A DNA stretch of 64,000 bases, taken from contig JAZRVO010000030.1 of NCBI GenBank assembly GCA_045599185.1, forward strand, positions 62,001-126,000, written 5' to 3'. The translations under genes and the position numbers were made by a program. This stretch comes from UBA1240 sp045599185. Its GTDB lineage: Bacteria; Spirochaetota; Spirochaetia; Treponematales; Treponemataceae. Below are positions 58,634 to 64,000 of this stretch, one piece after another. The stretch's first letter is position 1; the number at the start of each line of letters is the position of its first letter. Under the pieces are notes generated by a model, which saw only the letters and a program-made list of their open reading frames with translations, ran no database searches and was not told where the DNA came from.

Positions 58634-60718
58634 TTAATATTTGTCACTTTTTTTGTACAGGCTGGCGTTGCTTGTGCGGTACTGCAAAGGCATCATTTCC
58701 GGAGACTGACCTTTGCCTTTTGGTGCGCGTCGTTCCTTGCGGTCAAAGTTGTCGCGGCTTCTGCCACCCTTGCCGTAACCCGGGCCGCGTCTGCCTTTTC
58801 CTTCGTGGTCATCAAAGCGGCGGTCAAAATCCCGGTCTCTGCCAAAACGTCTGCCGCCACGGTCTCCGCGGTCACGTTTGCGGCTAAAGCCTTCTTCGCC
58901 GCCCGATTTTGTATCTATGTGCATGTGCGGCAAAGATTTATCGTGTTTTGCCATATCAAGGGCACGCATTGCAACATCCGGCGGCAGGCTTGCCAGCGAG
59001 AAGTTTTCTGTTACTTCAATGCGGTCTACAAGGCGGCCAGGAATGCGCAGCAAGTCGCTGAAAAAGCGTGCAATTTCCGGGCGACCCATGCCGTCGCGGC
59101 GACCAAGGCCGATGTAAAGCCTGATTTGTTTTACGCTTGTATTGCCGCCGCCAATTTGAGAAACTTCGCCGTAACGTTTAGGATTCAGCTGCTGGCCAAA
59201 ATTGTCTTCCAGTACAGCGGCAAGAACGGCTAACGGATCGTTGTTTTCGCAAAGCCTGCTGGCAAAGTCTACAAAGTCTTTGGAAGCCGCTTTTACAACC
59301 AAAGGTTTGTTTTCTGCCGGTGCAGTTTCGCCTGCGCTTTCAGTTTCGTTTTCAGCTGAAACTGCTTCGCCACCGAAGGCTCCTTCTGCTGATTCTTCGG
59401 TTTTTACAAATTTTTCGTAAAAAGCCGGTTTCTTTTCTTCCTGAATGTCCGCTGTTTCAGCGTTTTCTGCAACCGGTGCATTTTCGTTTTTCAAAATTTC
59501 TTCGTCCGGCAAGTCTTCTTCATCTTTTAAAAGGCCAAGGCTTTTTGCAGTTTCGTCAAACAGGCGTGCCTTTTTAACTTTCAAAACCTCGTTTACCGAA
59601 GGAATTTTTTCTTCTTTTAAGTTACCGCTGCTTACGCTGATTAAGTAACGCAGTTTTCTGCGTTCTTCCGGGCGTACCAAAGTGTAGGCTTTGCCTTTTG
59701 CGCCTGCACGGCCTGTGCGGCCAATGCGGTGAATGTATGTTGGACCGTCAAAAGGCATGGCGTAGTTTACAACGTGGCTTAAACCTGTAACGTCAATACC
59801 GCGGGCTGCAACGTCGGTAGCAACCAGAATGCGTGTTTTTTTGTTGCGGAACCGCAGGAGGATTTTTTCGCGCTGGGTTTGCGGAATGTCGCCGTGAAGG
59901 GCAACAGCCGCATAGCCGCGGTCATCCAGTGCTTTGGCAACCATGTCAGCATCGGATTTTGTCTGGGTAAAAATAAGGCCGTAAAAATCCGGTGCAATGT
60001 CAATAAGGCGTACAAGCGCGTTAATTTTTTCGCTTTCGCGTACAGTCCAGTAATACTGTTCGGTTAAAACAGGTTCTTCTGGGCGGGCTTCTTCTTCAAT
60101 AATTTCGTAGTCGCCCATAAACTGGCCGGCAATTTTCAAAATTTCAGATGGCATTGTTGCCGAAAAAAGCAGAACGCGGCTGTTTGGGTTTGCCTGGGCA
60201 AAAATTGCTTCAATATCGTCAATAAAGCCCATGTCAAGCATTTCGTCGGCTTCATCAAGAATAAAATAGTCGATTTTGTCAATTTTCAGGCTGCCGCGTT
60301 CAAGGTGGTCCTGCACGCGTCCCGGTGTTCCAACTACAATTTCAACGCCGCTTCTAAGTTTTCTCAGCTGGTCGCCCATGCCGGCACCGCCGTAAACAGA
60401 AGCAATGCGCGGAAATTTGCCGCAGGCAAGGGATTCAACTTCCTTGCTAACCTGAAGGGCAAGTTCGCGGGTTGGCGTTAAAACCAGTGCCTGTACATTA
60501 CCGTTGTCGCTGCGGATGTTCTGAACGAGTGGAATACCGAAAGCAGCAGTTTTTCCTGTGCCGGTACGTGCTTTTGCAATCATGTTGGCGTCGCCATTTA
60601 AAAGGCGAGGAATTGCGAGAGCCTGAATTGGTGACGGCTGTTCAAAACCCTTGGCTTTTACCGATTCAAGGGTTGCCTCGTCTAATCCGAGGTCTTCAAA
60701 AGAGATAGTTTCTTCCAT
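58634..60718 (-). CDS. deaD: DEAD-box RNA helicase (DeaD/CsdA type)
   Basis: A 694-residue RNA helicase that remodels structured RNA and ribosome precursors. Motifs in order: Q motif (FEQPSPIQALAIP), I ARTGTGKTAAFG, Ia TPTRELALQ, Ib TPGRVQDHL, II DEADEMLD, III FSATMP, then IV-VI ending HRIGRTGRAG. An acidic linker (about 400-490) follows, then a DbpA-type RNA-binding domain (IRLYIGLGRRDGMGRPEIARFFSDLL ... VTENFSLASLP), and an Arg/Gly-rich tail (GDRGGRRFGRDRDFDRRFDD). Start ATG 60718 is chosen for its AAAAGGA site; longer upstream starts are less likely. It is monocistronic. Confidence 0.95.
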   Translation of the reverse strand: MEETISFEDLGLDEATLESVKAKGFEQPSPIQALAIPRLLNGDANMIAKARTGTGKTAAFGIPLVQNIRSDNGNVQALVLTPTRELALQVSKEVESLACGKFPRIASVYGGAGMGDQLRKLRSGVEIVVGTPGRVQDHLERGSLKIDKIDYFILDEADEMLDMGFIDDIEAIFAQANPNSRVLLFSATMPSEILKIAGQFMGDYEIIEEEARPEEPVLTEQYYWTVRESEKINALVRLIDIAPDFYGLIFTQTKSDADMVAKALDDRGYAAVALHGDIPQTQREKILLRFRNKKTRILVATDVAARGIDVTGLSHVVNYAMPFDGPTYIHRIGRTGRAGAKGKAYTLVRPEERRKLRYLISVSSGNLKEEKIPSVNEVLKVKKARLFDETAKSLGLLKDEEDLPDEEILKNENAPVAENAETADIQEEKKPAFYEKFVKTEESAEGAFGGEAVSAENETESAGETAPAENKPLVVKAASKDFVDFASRLCENNDPLAVLAAVLEDNFGQQLNPKRYGEVSQIGGGNTSVKQIRLYIGLGRRDGMGRPEIARFFSDLLRIPGRLVDRIEVTENFSLASLPPDVAMRALDMAKHDKSLPHMHIDTKSGGEEGFSRKRDRGDRGGRRFGRDRDFDRRFDDHEGKGRRGPGYGKGGRSRDNFDRKERRAPKGKGQSPEMMPLQYRTSNASLYKKSDKY

Positions 60719-61734
60719 GTCCATTCCTTTTGCATTTAGCTGTAATCGCAAAATTCATGAACCAGGTTTTTGGCACTGCCAGAATGTTTTGCAGTGCCTG
60801 CGCTGAAAAAGCCGTGAAGTTCACTTCTTTAACAGTGCTTTTAAAAGATGACGTTAAAAATTACAGTTTTAGCGCCGCCTTTTTTATACAGTAAATTAAT
60901 TGGCGATTGTTCAGTAAAAATGCAAGTTTGCGCTTTAGTTTTTGGATTTTGGCAAACTTTTTGGTTTACCCTTAAAAAAGCGCATCTTGTGTGAAAACTG
61001 GTGTTGTTTTCACGCCTAAACTTTTTGCATTTGCAGAAAAGTTTATAAATACCGCTAAATTTTTTAGCAGTGCCTGCAAGCTTAAATCTTTGAAATTTCA
61101 AGGTTTAAAGCATTGCATTTTTAGCTGCCTGCAAAAATTGAAATTCTTAAAGGCGGCTTTTGCTGGTTTTTTTAATAAATTTTCAAAAAAACCGTTTTAC
61201 GCTTGCTAAAAAGAATAAAATTTTTTTTGTCTTTATGGAAGTAGCTTTTTGCAGAAAATTACAATATTTGCAACAGTTTTCAAAGTTTTGCAAAAGTTCA
61301 GGCTTTGCTGAATGCCAAAGGTTTCTTAACATTGTAATTTTTTTTGCGGCATTAAAAATATTCGCAAGGTTGCTGCGTAAAATATGATACAATTTAAGAA
61401 TGTCAGGTTCATTTTTTGCATTTGTGCGCTGTGTAAAAGCTTTAAGCGAATGCAATTTTAGCCTGCCAACTAAATAGCCGGAAATTCGAGTTTTAAAGTT
61501 TTGTCATCCCGAACTTGATAAACTGTCTTCTCAAACGATACATTGTCATTCCGAACTTGTTTCGGAATCTATGTCAGATGCTGAAATGAATTCAGCATGA
61601 CTGATGTTGGGCGTAGCCGCCGAAGTCAAACAAGTTCAGCATGACAAAATTAACTGTATTTTGATAAAAACTTTTCTATTTTATCAATTTCTAAAAACCC
61701 GATATTGAGGCTAAATATGATTCTGGGAGATTTT
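60719..61734. other. 1-kb stretch without a convincing gene
   Basis: Contains the deaD leader and an 8-bp inverted repeat GGCACTGC/GCAGTGCC (60772-60798), then A/T-rich sequence with short open frames of poor codon use and no ribosome sites (60841-61455). At its right end lie palindromes of the 43.6-kb type (61503-61646). No gene is supported. Confidence 0.6.
61503..61646. repeat. Palindromic repeat related to the 43.6-kb array
   Basis: GTCATTCCGAACTTGTTTCG (61546) with AGATGCTGAAATGAATTCAG (61576), then two further fragments: GTCATCCCGAACTTG at 61503 and AAGTTCAGCATGAC ending at 61645. The A/T-rich middle of the 196-bp unit is missing. Confidence 0.75.
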
Positions 61735-62841
61735 ATGGAAGCTTCTGACGTTTTTTTTACTGACATGCACGCAACAAGCGAAGTGAACCTGCTTAAAAAA
61801 TTGCAGCTTTTAATGAAAAAAGCTGGTTTTGAAAAAATTGATTTTACGGACAAGTTCGTTGCTGTAAAAGTTCATTTTGGCGAACCGGGCAACCTGGCTT
61901 TTTTGCGCCCAAACTATGCGGCCACCGTGTGCGAATACATTAAGCGGCTGGGCGGCAAGCCATTTGTTACGGACTGCAACACTTTGTACGTTGGCGGCCG
62001 CAAAAACGGTCTTGACCATTTGGACAGTGCCTACAAAAACGGCTATAACCCATTTGTTACCGGCGTGCACACAATTATTGCCGACGGCATTAAAGGCAAG
62101 GACGAAGTTTTGGTGCCGCTGGAAGGCTGTACTTACGTAAAGGAAGCAAAAATTGGTGCTGCCATTATGGATGCGGACATTGTAATTTCCCTCAATCACT
62201 TTAAAGGCCACGAATCTGCCGGTTTTGGCGGTGCGCTGAAAAATCTTGGAATGGGATGCGGAAGCCGTGCCGGAAAAATGGAAATGCACTGTGCCGGAAA
62301 ACCGGTAATTGAACAGAGTTTGTGTATTGGCTGCGGAAAATGTGCAAACATTTGTGCCCACGATGCACCGCAGATTGCCAATAAAAAAGCGCAGATTGAT
62401 CAGGAAAAATGCGTTGGCTGCGGCCGCTGCATTGCCGTTTGTCCAAAAGACGCAGTTACGCCGCTTTTTGACGAAGCAAACGATGTGCTGAATTTTAAAA
62501 TTGCTGAATATACAAAAGCCGTCGTTCAAAACCGTCCGAATTTCCACATAAATCTGGTAATTGACGTTTCTCCAAACTGCGACTGCCACGCCGAAAACGA
62601 CATTCCGATTGTTCCGAATATTGGTATGTTTGCTTCCTTTGACCCGGTTGCCATTGATATGGCCTGCGCCGATGCTGTTAACCGCCAGAATGCAGTGCCT
62701 GGCAGCGCCCTTGATAAGGCGCACCGCTGCCACCACGACCACTTTACCGATGTTGCGCCTACAACCAACTGGCGAAGCCAGCTTGAACATGGCGAAAAAA
62801 TCGGCATTGGTTCAACAAAATACAATTTGCACACAATGTAA
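61735..62841 (+). CDS. DUF362 iron-sulphur protein with two 4Fe-4S motifs
   Basis: A 368-residue protein of the DUF362 family with an inserted bacterial-type ferredoxin. Residues 1-185 are the DUF362 part (VAVKVHFGEPGNLAFLRP, MDADIVISLNHFKGHESAGFGGALKNLGMG); two clusters follow, CIGCGKCANIC (about 201-211) and CVGCGRCIAVCPKDAV (about 230-245); the rest completes DUF362 (FDPVAIDMACADAVN). The enzyme activity of the family is unknown; it is found in anaerobes and probably carries electrons. No signal peptide. ATG 61735 has a GGGAG site; an upstream TTG frame is rejected. It is convergent with a second member of the family. Confidence 0.9.
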   Translation: MEASDVFFTDMHATSEVNLLKKLQLLMKKAGFEKIDFTDKFVAVKVHFGEPGNLAFLRPNYAATVCEYIKRLGGKPFVTDCNTLYVGGRKNGLDHLDSAYKNGYNPFVTGVHTIIADGIKGKDEVLVPLEGCTYVKEAKIGAAIMDADIVISLNHFKGHESAGFGGALKNLGMGCGSRAGKMEMHCAGKPVIEQSLCIGCGKCANICAHDAPQIANKKAQIDQEKCVGCGRCIAVCPKDAVTPLFDEANDVLNFKIAEYTKAVVQNRPNFHINLVIDVSPNCDCHAENDIPIVPNIGMFASFDPVAIDMACADAVNRQNAVPGSALDKAHRCHHDHFTDVAPTTNWRSQLEHGEKIGIGSTKYNLHTM

Positions 62842-62894
62842 TTTGGTACGCCGTTTTTGGCGTATTTAGTCCGGTTGCCGCCGGTTGAAAAATA

Positions 62895-62955
62895 AAAAGC
62901 CTGCCGCCGTGAAAAAGCTTGAAAAATTTTTTCACGGTAGCAGGCTTTTTTGGCT
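62895..62955. terminator. Bidirectional terminator between the two DUF362 genes
   Basis: AAAAAGCCTGCCGCCGTGAA (62894-62913) pairs with TTCACGGTAGCAGGCTTTTT (62931-62950), one mismatch, with T runs on both sides. Confidence 0.85.
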
Positions 62956-63022
62956 TCATTTTTTATTTGTTTCAATTGAATGAAGCTGAAAAAAAATTGA
63001 ATTTTAAAGGGCAAAGGGAAAC

Positions 63023-64000
63023 TTAAAAAGTTTTCAATTTAATGGCTTCTACCGGGCAAATTTCGTGGCAGCAAAAACAGCGAATGCACTTGCTGCGGTT
63101 AATTACTACGTGCCTGCCTTTTTTGCTTTTGTCTTCCTTAAATTCAAGCACTTTTGCCGGGCATATTTCCATGCATTTTCCGCATCTTATGCATTTTTTC
63201 CTGCTAAAATAGGGTTTTTTAGAAAGAAAAAGTTTTGCCGCGCTGTCCAAAAATCCGGGCAGCATTTTACCCAAAGTGAGTGCAGAGTTTTCTGCGTGAA
63301 CAGCCTTAAAATTAAGGTTTTTTATTTCGTCAAAGGCGCAGCCCGCAGTTTGTATTTCGTCCAAACTGTTAAGCCAGTACCTGCGTTCCAGGGCATCCTT
63401 CAAATTGGCAATTTCCATCGGGTCGTAACCCACCGCCGAAGAACATACGCAGTCCAGTGCCAGAATATTGTCGCTTGCAGCCATAAAGCCCAGATGAATC
63501 GGGTTACCGTTGCCAGGGCCGCCTGGACCTTCCATTCCGACGATTGCGTCCATAATTGCATATTGGGCGTTTGCCGCAAGGTTCAAATCGGTTAAAAAAG
63601 CTGCAAAATCCGGTTTTTCAGGGTAGGCGTAGTGAACGGCGGCCTTGTCCAGACCGACCATAAGGCCAAAAAGGTTTTTCATTGCGCCGGTGTAGCACAT
63701 TAACTGGTGGCTTTTCAGCTTGCTTAAAGAAACGACTACGTCGGCCTGCAAAAAAGGCGTTGCAAAATCGAAGGATTTTTTTATTTTGCCGTTTTTGCAT
63801 TCAATCCGGGCTTTTTCGCTAAAATCCAGCCATTCGCCGCCGTTCTGTTCAACAATCTGGTAAATGCCCGTGCCTTTTGCAGAAATTGTAGAATTTGCAA
63901 TTGCCGGCGATTCTCCGACAATTACCCGTTTTGCACCAAGTTCCGCAAAAGCTTTTACCGCAGCACCAACAACAACCGGGTGGGTGCAAACTGCCGCGTC
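63023..64000 (-). CDS. DUF362 iron-sulphur protein, C-terminal part (gene continues past the window)
   Basis: Partial: 325 residues are read, and the frame stays open to the right edge, so the start lies outside. The DUF362 signature is present (DVVVSLSKLKSHQLMCYTGAMKNLFGLMVG and DNILALDCVCSSAVGYDP). The C-terminus carries two 4Fe-4S motifs, CIRCGKCMEICPAKV and CIRCFCCHEICPVEAI. It resembles the convergent DUF362 protein but differs in having its clusters at the end rather than in the middle, so the two are not a recent duplication. The function is unknown; a redox role is likely. Confidence 0.88.
   Translation of the reverse strand, partial: DAAVCTHPVVVGAAVKAFAELGAKRVIVGESPAIANSTISAKGTGIYQIVEQNGGEWLDFSEKARIECKNGKIKKSFDFATPFLQADVVVSLSKLKSHQLMCYTGAMKNLFGLMVGLDKAAVHYAYPEKPDFAAFLTDLNLAANAQYAIMDAIVGMEGPGGPGNGNPIHLGFMAASDNILALDCVCSSAVGYDPMEIANLKDALERRYWLNSLDEIQTAGCAFDEIKNLNFKAVHAENSALTLGKMLPGFLDSAAKLFLSKKPYFSRKKCIRCGKCMEICPAKVLEFKEDKSKKGRHVVINRSKCIRCFCCHEICPVEAIKLKTF

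Noticed and set aside
60841..61455. Small open frames in the gene-free kilobase
   Set aside because: Rich in F, K, N and C, with no ribosome sites, similar to antisense or random A/T-rich frames; no recognisable family.
61810..62790. 326-codon minus-strand open frame
   Set aside because: Antisense shadow of the DUF362 gene with its two ferredoxin motifs; no ribosome site.
1..64000. Prophage, integrative element or toxin-antitoxin/defence system
   Set aside because: No integrase, transposase, phage structural gene, restriction enzyme or toxin-antitoxin pair was recognised. The content is core chromosome with repeats.

Overview
The window looks like a chromosomal segment from a carbohydrate-fermenting treponeme (Spirochaetota), probably a gut or rumen species. 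This is inferred from protein content: polysaccharide enzymes (GH51, GH13, GH77, GH5), a LamG/FN3-to-TPR operon, a membrane class III cyclase, a reverse rubrerythrin and a giant CoA-dehydratase activase. No 16S rRNA or other species marker is present. No rRNA, tRNA, phage, IS transposase or CRISPR was found. Most of the sequence is ordinary core chromosome.

Layout. 0-0.7 kb: 5' part of peptidase T and a small Cys-rich DUF6171 protein. 0.8-10.5 kb, all on the minus strand: a glycan block with GH51 arabinofuranosidase, a very large GH13 protein coupled to a GH77 glucanotransferase, an orphan, a PTS IIA-type protein and an ArsR-type regulator with a fused sensor-like domain. 10.6-15.4 kb: methyltransferase, groEL, GDP-fucose synthase and RNase HI, the last two joined by a suspicious slippery run. 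15.5-27.6 kb: a large DUF3160-like protein, uvrC, the LamG/FN3-TPR operon, a small orphan and a lipoprotein GH5 cellulase. 27.8-34.2 kb, minus strand: tRNA-binding protein, lipoprotein 5'-nucleotidase, and the run murJ > M24 peptidase > LysR regulator. 34.4-43.5 kb, plus strand: cyclase, coiled-coil membrane protein, secreted protein, and the 1517-residue activase/dehydratase fusion. 43.6-44.2 kb: tandem array of a roughly 196-bp unit. 44.4-57.8 kb: tyrS, the rubrerythrin-PerR pair, thrS, a second nucleotidase, a heterodimeric ABC exporter, an ABC-F ATPase and a sugar acetyltransferase. 57.9-64 kb: a decayed acyltransferase, a DEAD-box helicase, a 1-kb gene-free stretch, and two convergent DUF362/ferredoxin proteins.

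Three signals are the most unusual. (1) About ten genes have a sigma70-like -10 box only 4-9 nt upstream of the start codon and no Shine-Dalgarno sequence, as expected for leaderless mRNAs; their neighbours have strong Shine-Dalgarno sites. (2) A family of long intergenic hairpins shares a conserved core with flanking A and T tracts but has locus-specific outer arms, mostly at gene 3' ends. (3) A textbook -1 slippery heptamer, A AAA AAC, sits directly before the stop codon of the GDP-fucose synthase gene, and the RNase H frame is open from there without any upstream start codon. The tandem 196-bp array and a PerR-like operator in front of the rubrerythrin-PerR operon are also well supported by the sequence.
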